From: Blasia pusilla
Lineage: Eukaryota > Marchantiophyta > Marchantiopsida > Blasiales
DNA: 64,000 nucleotides
Direction: 5' to 3'
Assembly (NCBI GenBank): GCA_050084515.1
Contig: CM114272.1
Coordinates: 21,328,001-21,392,000, forward strand
Position 1 is the stretch's first letter. Each line of letters begins with the position of its first letter. Of the stretch, positions 20,943 through 33,907 are shown in pieces. Made by a program: the position numbers and the translations under genes. The notes under the pieces are model-generated. The model was not told the DNA's origin and did not search any database. It saw only the letters and a list, made by a program, of their open reading frames with translations.

Positions 20943-20955
20943 CTCACCCCTCCTT
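20943..20955 (-). other. Polypurine tract of the chromovirus
   Basis: On the element strand AAGGAGGGGTGAG lies immediately upstream of the 3' LTR. It is the expected priming site for plus-strand DNA synthesis. Confidence 0.8.
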
Positions 20956-21630
20956 AGAAGGTTGATGTCCTCATCAACGCAAACCTTATTGATGTTAAGT
21001 TCGGGAAGCCGACCCCTTAACACAGAATCGCGTTCTGGTAGCTAACCCATAATTCCTCTTTTGGCTTAAGTCTTAGGTTTGTCGCTTGCAAAGACTTAGA
21101 CTTATTAGCTTCGCTTCGATGAGCCTAGATTAGTTCGCCAAACTAATCTAACTATCAAAATAAGCTCACTAAGTCTGCAACCTAACACTTCACTCACTAT
21201 TTGTAAACAACCGCCTGTCTATCTAGCCAACTCGTACTACTTTTGGGTCACCTGTATTCCACCTAGGTGCGTCACTAAGTTCAGTCATGAAACATGAATG
21301 AGATCACCACAAACCCCAAGACAGACTCATCTGCCCGCCGACGTTAGGGCGAGCCCAAATGCTAGTACTTCAACACTTGGTCCTGATCTAGATGCCTTAT
21401 TTGAATACAAGCTCTCACCTCAAATACTCATTGTTTGGTCTCCTTGACTTACATCCTAAGCATATGAAGAACTACTCATTGCCTTGCACAAACCAAACTC
21501 AAAATTACAATACAAGCATCGAATCTCCAAATCCATGTCTTCTTTATTGCAACAACTAAACCTTTCTAGTTACAACGGGTTATCGCCCAAGCTTTCCGGT
21601 CACAAGTTATGTCCATTGCTTCACCATGTA
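20956..21630. other. Chromovirus 3' untranslated interior
   Basis: This segment lies between the chromodomain stop and the polypurine tract. No domain or extra ORF on the element strand is recognisable. Confidence 0.6.
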
Positions 21631-21846
21631 CTAACGCACGTGCCTTTCTTGCATCCATCTGAAGTCACGCAATGCTTCTTGCGCATGTTCTAGATCCGCC
21701 TCCGCAATCCAAGTCGCCTCTTTCACATGATAGCCTTTCCACTTGACCAAGTACTCGTTTGGTGGCCCTACGTCTGGAACGCAGAGAATAGTCTCAACCT
21801 CGAACTCTGGTTCCTCATTTTCGATGACCGGTTGTGGTCTCAACAT
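21631..21846 (-). pseudogene. Chromodomain at the C-terminus of the chromovirus polyprotein
   Basis: The reading frame encodes a chromodomain-like module: FEVETILCVPDVGPPNEYLV, then KWKGYHVKEATWIAEADLEH. The YLVKWKGY...ATWI signature holds the aromatic residues typical of the chromo fold. In chromoviruses this domain follows the integrase and is thought to direct integration to marked heterochromatin. The module itself is uninterrupted, but it is one frame away from the integrase C-terminal region (21,840-22,370). Confidence 0.88.
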
Positions 21847-22918
21847 CCTCCTTCGCTCCGACGCACATTGTCTTGAAGATACTTCTTCAATAATGACACA
21901 TGGAAAGTCGGGTGAATCTTGAACTCGTTTGGCGGCTCCAACGTGTACACATCCTCAAACGGCTTTGCCTTGATCACATACGGTCCAAAGATACTTGGTG
22001 ACAATTTCATGAACAATTCTTTCGGAAGAGTGAGATTCTTAACACTCAACCACACTTGTTCCCCAACTTGGAAACTCACATGGCGCCGACTTTTGTTAGC
22101 ATGCTTTACGTACCTTAGTTGAGCCTTGGCGAGACTTTCTCTCGCTCGCTCTTGTCGTTCGTGCATTTCCACTAACAAACATTCCGCCGTTGCTTGACGA
22201 GTGTGTGTCGATGTATTGCCCTTCGAAAGAGCTAAGTCAAGAGGCCCTTCTCGGTTCTCTTTGATACGCCGGAAGAAACGGAGATTCTCGGTTGCAGAAT
22301 GCTTAGTCGAGTTGTAACAATACTCAGCCATACTTAACCACTTGGCCCAATCTCTTTGGTCCGCACTCACGTAATTCCGTAAGTATTGGTTTACGACCGA
22401 AGTTTATTTTTTCCGTTTGCCCATCCGTTTGAGGATGGAAGGCCGCATACTAAAGCTGAGTTTGGTCCGGAACCTCCTGAATAGATGTTTCCAAAGGCAC
22501 TTTGGTAAACCGGATCCCGATCGGACACAATGCTCCTAGGCAATCCGTGCGCACGCCACCAACCATCCAGGAATAGTCGGAAGTCGCGAGGCCTTCGCAG
22601 ACTCTCTCGTTGGCACAAACCTCCCCAACTTGCTAAACCGATCAACTATCACAAGTATAGCGTTGTATCCCTCGGATTCGGAAGACTCGTAATGAAATCC
22701 ATGCTAATGCTTTGCAAGGGTCCCTCCGGATTGGCAAAGGATGAAGTAAACCTTGTTTCTTCGCATAAGACACGCGTTCGCCTGGCGGAGTCACGCATGT
22801 TTTCACATATTGAGCAACATCTTCCTTCATGTTGGGCGGAAGAACCTCTTAGACAAAACAGCAAGAGTGGATTTCTCCCCTTTGTGTCCCGCCAAAGGTC
22901 CATCATGACATTCCACAA
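21840..22918 (-). pseudogene. Chromovirus integrase, frameshifted
   Basis: Three overlapping frames carry the enzyme. Frame one (22,918-22,649) has a C..C zinc-binding remnant and the first catalytic Asp in SMDFITSLP. Frame two (22,645-22,391) has the second Asp in SIVSDRDPVYQS. The region that should hold the catalytic Glu is read as SSNGWANGK through a frame slip. Frame three (22,370-21,840) is the C-terminal part with WAEYCYNST-like and VGEQVWLSVKNLTLP segments and FHVSLLKKY. Integrase joins the element cDNA to host DNA in the nucleus. As assembled it could not be made as one protein. Confidence 0.85.
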
Positions 22919-23152
22919 ACACCTTGGTCCGTAGCTTGCCTTGGCCTACATAGATCTGCTCTGCTTAAACCTTAGCAAGCCGTGTCTCAAACTCAGATTG
23001 GCCACCTTCTCGCCCGCTTTAACTTCCCAAGGTACTCCTCGCTTGCTCATCCTTCATGTATCCTTCACTTAATCCTTCTTTCCAAGTCTGTTTCATTAGG
23101 GAACATTGCTCTCAACACTTGTGTCGCCGATGGCATGTGTTCATCCTGCGAC

Positions 23153-24001
23153 TTAACGATCTGGAATGACATTGTCTTTCCGCGGCTTGTGGATTAGCTC
23201 CACATTCATCAACGCCAAGGTATCATGCCACCGAAGTTGTTTTGGCGTCACGCGATCCTGGGTCTCAAAATACTTGAGCGATATGTTATCGGTGAATACT
23301 CGAGTCCTGTGAAGTACCAAATAGTGACGCCACTTCCTCAAGCAATGAACCACCGCAAACAACTCTTTCTCATGAGTAGGCCATCTCCTTTCGGTGTCGG
23401 TCAGCTTCTTGCTTTCGTATGCTACAGGTCTCCCATTTTGCACCAACATTCCTGCAATCGCGAAATCACTAGCATCCGTGTGCACCTCGAACGGTTGTTC
23501 AAACTCCGGTAGTTTCAGAACTAGTTCCTGCGAGAGGATCTCTTTGACTCGATTGAACGCTTTATCCACTTCCTTGGTCCATGTAGTATTGGCAAACTTT
23601 GCGGTCCAATCCGTGAGAGGTTTCACTATGCCCGAAAAAATCTTCACGTATGTCCGGTAAAACTGGACAGCTCCGATGAACCTTCTCATCCCCTTCACCG
23701 TGGAAGGCGGTTCCCATTCGGCAATCGCGCTCACCTTTTCCATGTCTGGACTCACTCCATCCACACTGACCACATGTCCCAAGAACTTGATCTTCGTCAA
23801 ACCGAACTCACTCTTATCCGCATTCGCATACAGCTTGTTCGCCCTAAGTTTCTCAAACACCGTCTTCAAATGTCGAGCGTGCTCCTCTAGTGTTTTCGAA
23901 TAGATGAGTATGTCATCTATATAGATGATCACAAACTCATCCGTCTCCTTGTGAAAGATGGAGTTCATCAAAGTGGTAAACGTCGGAGACCGAAGGCGCA
24001 T
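23153..24001 (-). pseudogene. Chromovirus reverse transcriptase (second part) and RNase H
   Basis: This 282-codon frame starts in the RT palm. It carries the catalytic YIDD box in FVIIYIDDILIYSKT, the LGHVVS motif and the thumb/connection region. RNase H follows, with HTDASDFAIAGMLVQ, the KELFAVVHCLRKWRHYL helix and FTDNISLKY. The N-terminal RT lies in the preceding frame (24,572-23,937), so one small frameshift near 23,990 separates the two halves. The uninterrupted length and intact catalytic residues fit a young copy. Confidence 0.92.
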
Positions 24002-24572
24002 TACAAAGACCGAAAGGCATTACTACAAACTCGAACGAACCGTATCTCGTCCTACAGGCAGTCTTCTCTACATCCGCCGGCAATCCGAATCGATAATATC
24101 CTGATTTCAGGTCAATCCGGCTGAAATACTTGGCACCCGACAATCGATCAAAGAGGTCATCCATCCTCGGTAGAGGATAGTTATTCCTTACCGTCACTTT
24201 ATTCCGCGCCCGATAATCAACACAGAGTCTCAACTTCCCATCCTTCTTCTTGACAAAGAGGACGGGCGCCCCATAAGGTGACTTGCTCGTTCGGATGTAA
24301 CCCCTCTCTAGGAGTTCACCCAACTGTTTCTTCAACTCAGCAAGCTCCTCTTGATTCAACCTATATGGTGCCTTTGAAGGTGGTTGAGATCCTGGTATCA
24401 CCTCAATCTTATGATCAACCGCCCTATGTGGTGGCAACTCAGTCGGAAGCTCCTTAGTCAACACATCTTCAAATTCTTTCACAACTCTCTTGAGTGTTTC
24501 AGGGATCTCCCTTGAAGCTGAGTTCTGATCTCTGCATCTTGCGCTTGCATCATCCTCTACTCGTCTCATCAA
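23937..24572 (-). pseudogene. Chromovirus reverse transcriptase (first part)
   Basis: The 211-codon frame contains the conserved gypsy RT blocks: [69 protein letters not shown] (first catalytic Asp) and [15 protein letters not shown]. It then slips out of frame before the YIDD box, which is carried by the next open frame. The reaction is RNA-templated synthesis of element cDNA in cytoplasmic particles. Confidence 0.92.
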
Positions 24573-24698
24573 GCAAAGGAATCCTTCCTCTAACTCGCCA
24601 AACTCGTCCTCGTGATGGCGTTCACCAACTCCGTCTTTCTAGGCACCTCACGAACCAATCGGCGTCCGTCCGTTTGCCGTTAACCAAGACGCTTAACC

Positions 24699-25020
24699 TC
24701 AAAGGTCTCGCCTCAGTTCCACCTCATACGCATCCAAGAACGTGTTCCCCAAGACTCCGTCGATACCGTCCATCTCGCAAACTGTAAAATTCTCCTTCAA
24801 CTCAAATACTCCGCATCTCACAACTAGCCCTAAAACCAGATCTGATGTCTGGTGGGATTTTCCTCCCGCGAATCCTACCCTAATGGGTTCATCCGCTTTG
24901 GTGGTTGGCAATCCCAACGTTTTTACGATTCTCGGACTCAAGAATGAGTCGAAGCACTGTATCAACGAGCAACATCACATCGCGATTAGCGATCTTGGAT
25001 CCTAGGTAAACCAAATTGGG
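24699..25020 (-). pseudogene. Chromovirus aspartic protease, frameshift in the active site
   Basis: The first part of the fold ends VMLLVDT in one frame. The continuation, starting DSFLSPRIV, is in another, so the DTG-type active site is broken by a one-base slip. The rest (LVVRCGVFELKENFTVCEMD, then DGVLGNTFLDAYEV) matches the gypsy retropepsin layout with its C-terminal G.LG..FL. Retropepsin processes Gag-Pol. Confidence 0.8.
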
Positions 25021-25119
25021 CGTCCTCTTGGTGACTTGTAGAGATGTATCTAGATCTCCCTCCGATAAATGCGTAGCGGCAAACGCAATCATACTCGGTT
25101 TACTAACCTTGGGCCTCAC

Positions 25120-25161
25120 ACATTCCTTAGTCATATGCCCGGGTTCGCCACAATTATAACA
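25120..25161 (-). pseudogene. Gag zinc knuckle (CCHC)
   Basis: CYNCGEPGHMTKEC is a complete C-X2-C-X4-H-X4-C knuckle, the RNA-binding nucleocapsid motif of Gag. It lies in an open frame at 24,889-25,266, between capsid and protease. Confidence 0.92.
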
Positions 25162-25289
25162 AATCACTTTGGCATTCGTTGACTTCAAACGGCGGCCCCT
25201 TCGGCAGCGTTGAGTTCCACTCGTTTGCATTGGCTGGGCGAGACCTCCGTGGTCGCTCACCCCCATTCCAAACCCTCTTGGATGTCCCT

Positions 25290-26138
25290 TTATTCTTCAG
25301 AATTTAGAAAAACTTTTTTTGTCTCAAAGGGTTTCGGGTGTTGGACCTCATCGTCCCCAATCCGCTCGGCTAGTCTCAAGAGGTCCGCGCACGTCTCTAG
25401 GATGTGAGGCATACGAAAGAGAGCCTTCTCGGCACTCGGTTTGAGCCCACTTAGGAAGATCACCTTTTTAGTATGTTCGTCCGTTGAAAGTGCACTCATG
25501 AGCGCACTAAACTCTCGCACATAAGCACCAAGTGATCCACTCTGGCGCAACCTCACCACCTCCATGCCATCGCGGTACTCTTGATATTCCGGAGTGAATC
25601 GGTTCCCAATCAACTCCTTGAAATCTTCCCAACTCAACGTTTTCCCACGACCTAGATGTTCTTTCCGGTGAGCCGTCCACCAATGGAGAGCGTGATCCTT
25701 GAAACGTGACCGCTCTGATCACCTTGTCTTGTTCATCGCCTTTGCGCTTCAAAATAGAGTTCGAGTTCCGTTAGAAACTCGCTCACTTTCGAGAACGCCC
25801 CATTCTGTGAATGGCGTTGGCAAATTAGTCTTACAAAGCTTCTTGCCAGAACTAGAGGCTCCATTTGACTTGAATTCCGAGATCACCTTGCTCTGTTCAG
25901 CCATCTGGTCCGCCATCACCTTCATCAATCCCATCATTTGGGTATAAAAGGCCGGATCGTTTAAGTTTGGACCCGAAGGTCCCGCGGAAAGATTTTCGGT
26001 TGGAACATCCTCATGTCTGGGACTCGGCACTTCGGGAGTCGCAAATTCCACCTCCAGCTCTCGGTCCGTCATTGATTCGTCTCTTGGCTTCTTTGCTTCG
26101 ACTCGCGGTTTCCTCGGTTCTTCGCCCTTGGTCGCCAT
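25290..26138 (-). pseudogene. Chromovirus gag (capsid region), frameshifted
   Basis: Gag begins with ATG at 26,138 (MATKGEEPRKP), about 140 bp after the primer-binding site, with an acidic, proline-rich N-terminus. Two frame slips follow. The capsid core is open at 25,637-25,290 with MSWEDFKELIGNRFTPEYQE, then MEVVRLRQSGSLGAYVREF and a LLRLAERIGDDE segment, the usual Retrotrans_gag layout. Together with the knuckle it gives a Gag of ordinary gypsy length. The frame breaks may be assembly errors, given how alike the two LTRs are. Confidence 0.88.
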
Positions 26139-26276
26139 TTGCGAGTCGTCGCCTTTTCTCAGATCTCTTCCTCGCCTCTTGCGTTCCTCCTCGGCGTCGC
26201 GGTCTTCCGGCTACCTTGAGTTCTCCCCAAACGTCCAGATCTTCAACGACCCCAAGTTCGCGCTCATCAAGGAATT

Positions 26277-26288
26277 GCTCTGATACCA
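26277..26288 (-). other. Primer-binding site (initiator Met tRNA)
   Basis: On the element strand TGGTATCAGAGC lies two bases after the 5' LTR. This 12-mer is the standard plant retrotransposon site complementary to the 3' end of initiator methionine tRNA, where minus-strand synthesis starts. Confidence 0.93.
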
Positions 26289-26290
26289 CG

Positions 26291-27315
26291 TGTCGTGCGC
26301 CTACTCTCCTTGAACGTTAATCTTGTTTGTTACGGAAGCGTGCGTTCAGTAGGTCACGCTCTCAACGCTGATCTACATCCAAACACGCACTTTGGTTAGT
26401 CGGGTCTTGGATCAATCAGCGGGATTACTTTCCGAGTTCTCGTCTCGGACTCTCTCTTCAAGCTCAACCTTCCTAGTTTCGCGGTTTCCAACACGGGCAA
26501 GTCTCGAAAGACTTGGGAGACTTTCTGGTCGGTTCGGGGAAACTTGAAACGGCGTTTCGCGCCTAGCGGTTCCAAGCTGTCCGATGAACATCCAATGAGT
26601 TCCTCACCAAGACTCGCACAAGTGAATCTGGTTGGAATCCAAGTGTGGCGTACAAAGTCCACTCCTTGGATCAGGTTTGGGTTTGGGTTTCGCGCCAAAC
26701 TCCCGTTTCATCCGTGCCTCTCAAACGCCGTTTGGCGCCCAAAGTGGGTTTCGTTTCCGAGACATCTCAGAGAAGGTACTCCCCTTACTAGTACTTCTGG
26801 GGATCTCCGGGGGCCCCCTACATTTAGGGAAAGACACCCGGGCCCCTCCAATTGGCCCTCAACCCGATTGCTCTCTGAATCGTTTTCGGCCAATATCTCA
26901 GCCTGTACTTATGCGTTTGCTGAGATCTTTGGTGCGTTGGAAGCGTCTTGAGATCAGCTTTCCAACGCGCCCTTACTTGTCCCGAACGCATCTCGGAGCT
27001 CAACGTTATGGTCCTAAACACAGTCAGATTCTCCCAAACGCTAGTCATGTTCCAAACTGGTTCTCACCTCTTTGGCAACCAACCTCCAAGACTCAACTCA
27101 TCTCAAGTCTCGGCTCGCGTTTGGTCTAGGTTTCCTGGTCGCGACCACTAACGCATGAAACGCACAACTCTGTTCCGCATTTCGTCTCTTAGACTTTTCC
27201 AAGAGACTCTACCAAACGCCTCTCCAAAGCGCAAACCTCGCGGCGTGAGTTCCTTTGAGTTCTGATGTTTTGCTTGGCGCGTATTTGGTGTTGTTTGGTT
27301 ATGAGGGTCGCAACA
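26291..27315 (-). repeat. 5' LTR of the chromovirus
   Basis: This 1,025-bp LTR reads TGTCG...GCAACA on the plus strand. On the element strand it starts TGTTGCGACC and drives transcription toward lower coordinates. The outermost CAACA differs from CGACA in its partner, a C-to-T type change on the element strand. The target duplication ATAAG follows at 27,316-27,320. Confidence 0.92.
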
Positions 27316-27320
27316 ATAAG

Positions 27321-28190
27321 GGAAAAGTTCATAAATACAAGGAAGGGTGACATAGCCCACAAATCTCAGGTATTTTTCGATGGAGACATCGAAAGATGGT
27401 CCATAACTCTGCCTCCATCTTGTTACGGCTTCCAAGTCTACGAAGTTGCTTCCATAAAAAATGGACTTTAAAATAGGCTGCTTCTCCCACTTCGCGTACA
27501 AGCGAGTCCCCAACTTCACGATGGTGTCGAGAAGTCCAAAGGGAAGTCGTTTCTCCGTCAGATACTCCAAACACTACTTGGCAACAAGGAAGGCATTGAT
27601 ACTGCATGCTCGCTTGAGAGCTTCCATTCAATTCCAGTCCAGTCTGCTGAAGAAGACTTTTGTGGTTATCTCCACTTTCGGACTTTCCTTGCATATTGTC
27701 CGAGTCACTTGTCCAGGTATATTTTGGTACGCAACGGAGGCCTTTAGCTTTTCCTAGATTGCATGGAGAAGAGGTTTATTATTATCTCCAATAGAATAGG
27801 GCTTAGGAAAACCAATCCGTCTAGTACTAATAAAATGACTAACACTCATCCTATCCATGAAACTCACTTTCATTATCAGAAGGTAAGAGAGAATAGTACC
27901 GGCCTTGCACAGATTTCTTTTGTCTCGAGGGCTTGTAAATATATGAAATTTTGGAAGGGCTATAATACTATTTGGATCATTCAAAAGGAGGGAAATGATA
28001 CCAATGTCCACAAGGACTGTATTCTTTAGGCAGGAGAAGTTGCTCAACTCTCTAAAAGAGTGAAAGAACCGAAGATCTTTCACATACTTTCCATGGATCC
28101 CCTTTCCGATAGGGCAGTCCCACACCGACCAAAAACTTTTGGCGTTCTTGACGAAAGATTCAAAAAAAAAATCTCAAATATGTTAGCCTT
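27321..28190 (-). pseudogene. Decayed unknown gene, upstream half (interrupted by the chromovirus)
   Basis: Minus-strand coding sequence runs from about 28,190 to the chromovirus site. An open frame of 123 codons (28,125-27,754) contains IGKGIHGKYVKDLRFFHSF and KVSFMDRMSVSHFISTRRIG. Another (27,570 down to the insertion) contains GLLDTIVKLGTRLYAKWEKQ and SFDVSIEKYLRFVGYVTLP, and ends ELFPY exactly at the insertion. With one target copy removed, the frame continues as GAMENASMD in the downstream half. The protein is not one I recognise. It lacks obvious membrane segments. Confidence 0.5.
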
Positions 28191-28193
28191 ACA

Positions 28194-28990
28194 TGTCGTG
28201 CGCCTACTCCCCTCGAACGTCAATCTTAGAGTTGCAGAAGCTTATGTTCAGTAGGATATGCTCTCATCGCCGACTTGCACCCAAACACACTCACGTTAGT
28301 CTAATTTGGGTCAAGCGGCCTTCCAATCCACTAATCCTCAACTCGGCACCTCATCAAGCTCAACCTTCACTCATTCCTAGGTTCCCAACATGGGCAAGTC
28401 TTTCGAGACCTGGGACAGACTTTCTGATTAGTCCAGGCACCTAAAACAACCTCTACACGCTTAGTTGTTCCAAGTGTCCAATGGAGCTTACATGAACTCC
28501 CTAATCAAGACTCAGCAAATGAGTTGCGGGTTGGAGTCCAATAGGGAACTCGGAAATCCACTCCATTGGACTTGGTTTGGGTTTCGGATCCCAACGCCAA
28601 AACTCCCGATCCATTCCGTGCCCTTGAGCCACCCCGCGGCGCCCAAAGTGGGGTTTGAGTCCAAAGCACCCTTGTAGACCTTCTCCCTTACTAGTACTTC
28701 TAGGGATCCCCCACCTCCCCTTACCCCTTTGGGGAAGGAACACCTTGACCCCTCTTTCTGGCCCTCAACCTGACTCCCCCCATACAATCAATTTTGGCCC
28801 ATATCTGAGCCTCTATTTGTGCGTCTACTAAGATCTTTAGTGCATTGGACCCATCTCTGCATAATCTTTCCAATGCCACTTTATTTGTTCCAAACACATC
28901 TTAGGACTAAAAGTGATGGTTGAAAGTACAGTAAAAAACTCCAAACGCTAGCACTAGAAGGAAATTGATCTTTTTGGAACTAGACCATTT
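28194..28990 (-). mobile_element. Partial, diverged LTR of the chromovirus family
   Basis: The segment starts TGTCGTGCGCCTACTCCCCT and follows the complete LTR through AGTAGG, CAAGCTCAACCTTC, ACTAGTACTTCTAGGGATC and CCAAACGCTAGCACT, then loses similarity about 230 bp before the expected end. Divergence is much greater than between the two LTRs of the complete element. It marks the 5' boundary of the decayed minus-strand gene beside it. Confidence 0.75.
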
Positions 28991-30457
28991 ATAACTAAGT
29001 CCTAGAGCACTAAGATTACAACAAGAATTACTATGATTACCAACATGCAGTCATAAAGACAAAGTTTGGCACTAGAGCCATACTATATCTAGTTATGAAT
29101 TATGATGTGGAATTTACTTATAAGAATGTTTAATTTAAATATAATGAAAAATAGGTATTTTTAAACTTAATTCGTGACATGAAAATTAAGGGAACTAGAT
29201 GTAGTGGGCATCACTAGATTTAGTTCATATCTTATGACAAATAATACCTGAAATGTGAAAAAATAATAAGAATAAATTTAAAATTAGTTAAATGATTATT
29301 GTAAGAATTAGGTGGAAATAGAAAGTACTACCCCTATTCAAAGTACTTGATATCATCATAGAGCCTAGTAAATGATACGTGGCACATGCCTTGTCACTTA
29401 GATACACTAAAAATAGGGAACTGCACGGGAGGGAGATTAGAGGACCAAATATGTGTTTGGATGTAACTTGCAAATAAAGTTCATAAATTTGAAATATCCC
29501 ATTGCATTGGCGGAAATGAGTGAGGTCAAGGCACACTCACTAAGATTGTAAGATAACTAGGAAGTGCGACCGAGCTCACTTCAAACAAAGCAGTTTGGAT
29601 TGTGTTGACAAGAGTTGAGAAGACAAAATGAGTGTTAACGCCAGCACCGAGAGTGACCTTACCTCCCTCTACGGTAATGCCTATTACCTATTATTCCTTC
29701 TTCTTTCAAGTTAGAGGGATGAATTGTACAAAAATGCATGAATCGGTGTTGAGAAGCTCAAGTGGTGGTTTCTACTGTGGATACAATAATCATTAGGTAA
29801 CATCTGTTAGAGAGAGAGCGAGAGACATACAGAAGTGGAGGTATGGGGGAAGGGTTTGGGTACATAGTCCGAGAATGAATAAATCTTGTTGAGATATTGG
29901 AGTGCTCATAGCTTCTATGGTAGTTATACATTGTAATGGTTTTGGTGTGCGACTCGTATTAAAGAACGGTTGTCGAGGGGTCGATCATTGATTCAAGAGA
30001 TGGAATGAATTTTTTCTGATTAGTTAGGTCATCTCTTGTAGCTGGTGATTGACATGAACCTTCGATTGTATTAATTTACATGCTACTGCTCAGCTTTCCG
30101 TATGGAGAGCAAACCTTTAAAATTCATTGGAGATATTTTGAGAAGAACCGCAATGATCTAAGGCTATCCATGAGGCCGCACTCTAATATTGCAAAGGCAA
30201 CAATGAAATACGAATCCACTCTACTAGAGCACCTCTAGATTTCTGGGACTGGAGTTTGTTCGTCTTTCACATTTTAGGTTTTTGAGATTTACTACAAGAA
30301 TGTCGCAAGAGCTAAGAGATGAGACTTTGATGTACTCGGCTCAACAACACAGAGTTCCTCCTACAATGACATACTTCACCAAAATAGATGAAGCCCATAG
30401 GAATCCGACTTTGTGTAGCTCCTTTGTGTAGATATGGATTTTTGAATTCTTCACGTC

Positions 30458-30460
<3 letters not shown>
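28991..30460. other. Unassigned AT-rich sequence
   Basis: No supported gene or repeat; one 82-codon minus-strand open frame (29,288-29,536) lacks recognisable content. Confidence 0.45.

Positions 30461-30520
<60 letters not shown>
30461..30520. repeat. (GA)30 microsatellite
   Basis: Uninterrupted GA dinucleotide tract of 60 bp. Long RERERE- and SLSLSL-type open frames across it are artefacts of the repeat. Confidence 0.98.
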
Positions 30521-32260
<1,740 letters not shown>

Positions 32261-32422
32261 ACTCATTAAGTAGTGTCTGTCGTAGCCTTGTGACCATAGA
32301 CCCCGTGCCCTGGTTGGACGGTGCTTGAGACTGGGATGGGTATAGAGAGAGAAGCAAGTGAAGAAGGTACCATATAAGAGGAGGGAGACACTCTCGTATA
32401 GTGTGAGTGTTGACCAAACAAC

Positions 32423-32704
32423 TCACTTTGTGTGGAGTTTCCAAGTGTCAACCAAGAAACTCTTCACCACACCATCTACTTTACCTGATTGGGATCCCCA
32501 GTAGACATTACTTACCAGTGCAGCAGCTTTGGGCAATGAATGAAGGCTACTAAATGTGTTGAACAATTTTGGTGCTACAAGCTTAGCAATATCAGCATAT
32601 ACTCTTGCTCTGTGAGTTGTGAATTTTGGGCACGAGACCAAGTAATGACTAGAGGTTTCATCCCCATCGTCACACACGACGCATGAGTTTAGTTGTGTTC
32701 CCAT
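32423..32704 (-). pseudogene. LINE C-terminal zinc-finger module
   Basis: The frame contains CVVCDDGDETSSHYLVSCP, a C-X2-C...H...C pattern of the zf-RVT type found after plant LINE reverse transcriptases. It ends KLHTK and a stop. Confidence 0.75.
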
Positions 32705-33091
32705 CCTGCTTTTCTTATGGTTTAAGGGGATTGCTCATGTTCTGAACTTGAACTTGAGTCGGGTTCCCAAGCAACGGGTTCTCTGCAAATAGTTCTTCAG
32801 TTCTGCCTTCTCGGGATATACCGTCAAGAGAGAGAGGTCAGACATTTTCATGGCTTCCTCCATGCTGATCTATTGTGAGCATTTTCCCATTGCTTTGGTT
32901 ATAGTATCCACTAATCCTTTCTCATCTTGCTCCCATAGTTCAGGTCCTACTGGGAGCTTGGAAGCTTGCACAATCTCTTGAACCTTTTTCGTCCAAGATT
33001 TGGCCTGCTTTACGGGTCTTCTTTAGGCCCACGTTTTCCCCATCATCTCTTTAGGATAGCGATGGGAGTCCATTGTCTCCAGCTGCCTCCG

Positions 33092-33886
33092 TCATTTCAA
33101 CTTGGCAATGTCACGTCTATCCTCCAAGGGTTCCACACCTAGTTCTGATCTCACACCAATTCGGGTTGCTCGTGATGAGGTTGATATCATACCCCGAAAC
33201 GCCTTCATTTGAATAGTTTCAAGCCTATCCCTTTTTTTGGTTTTGGCATCCCACACTACTGCCCCATATTCCAGCGAGGGATGAATGGTATGCAAAATGA
33301 CATAGCACTTTACTTCTGATGTGATATCCCGGCAGTGTAGGAATCTGGACAAACCGTTCACCTTCTTGTGGCCTTTCTCATTAGTCTTCTTAATGTGTGC
33401 ATCCCACATGCAATCTTCCAAGAATTCTATGCCCAGATAGGTGTATGTAGCCACATTGGGGATCTCTTGTTTGCCCCAATACCACTGTTGGTCTCGGTTC
33501 TCCTTCTTGCCATTGAAAATCATCACACCGCACTTCAGTACATTTGCCTCCATGCCCCACATGTCACACCAGATTTTGGTCAAGGAGATCATCTCTTGGA
33601 GTTTCTCTCCTATTTCCTCGAGGCCACCAAAGTCATCAGCAAACATAAGGGCAAAAACAGCGTTGTTGCCCACCCGTATGCCTAGTCCACTATTCTCCAT
33701 TTCTTCCAATAGGGAATTCACGAAAATGTTGAAGAGAGTGGGGGAGAGCAAGCATCCTTGAGCCACTCCTTGCTTGATGTCGAATGTCCCGCTCTTTTGG
33801 TCATTCACCAGAACTCTACTCCTTGTGTTTTGGTACATCTTCTCCACCACCCTCCACATTTTCCCTCTCAGCCCCACCTTCCACAA
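33092..33886 (-). pseudogene. LINE reverse transcriptase, palm-thumb part
   Basis: The 264-codon frame starts after the nonsense codon and includes GVAQGCLLSPTLFNIFVN, the FADD catalytic box in ALMFADDFGGLEE and the YLGIEFLEDCMWDAHIKKT block after the palm. Continuity with the preceding frame across a single TGA is clear. Confidence 0.92.
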
Positions 33887-33907
33887 GCTATAAGATAGCT
33901 CGTCACG

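Larger units (their letters stand above)
19930..27315 (-). mobile_element. Complete Ty3/gypsy chromovirus (LTR retrotransposon)
   Basis: The 7.4-kb element has ~1-kb LTRs, the 5-bp target duplication ATAAG, a tRNA-iMet primer-binding site, a polypurine tract and coding regions in the order gag, zinc knuckle, protease, RT, RNase H, integrase, chromodomain, all on the minus strand. Domain order with a C-terminal chromodomain places it among plant chromoviruses. Gag-pol is broken by many frameshifts, yet the LTRs differ by only about three substitutions, so the insertion is young and some frame breaks may be sequencing errors. It sits within a decayed coding sequence read on the same strand. Confidence 0.92.

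Noticed and set aside
22530-26320. Plus-strand ORFs across the chromovirus, up to 135 codons
   Set aside because: They are antisense to gag-pol and have no independent motifs.
26544-27151. Plus-strand ORFs of 135 and 165 codons, also at 20,255-20,884
   Set aside because: They lie within both LTRs and are antisense to the element; presence in both LTRs reflects duplication of the LTR, not a gene.
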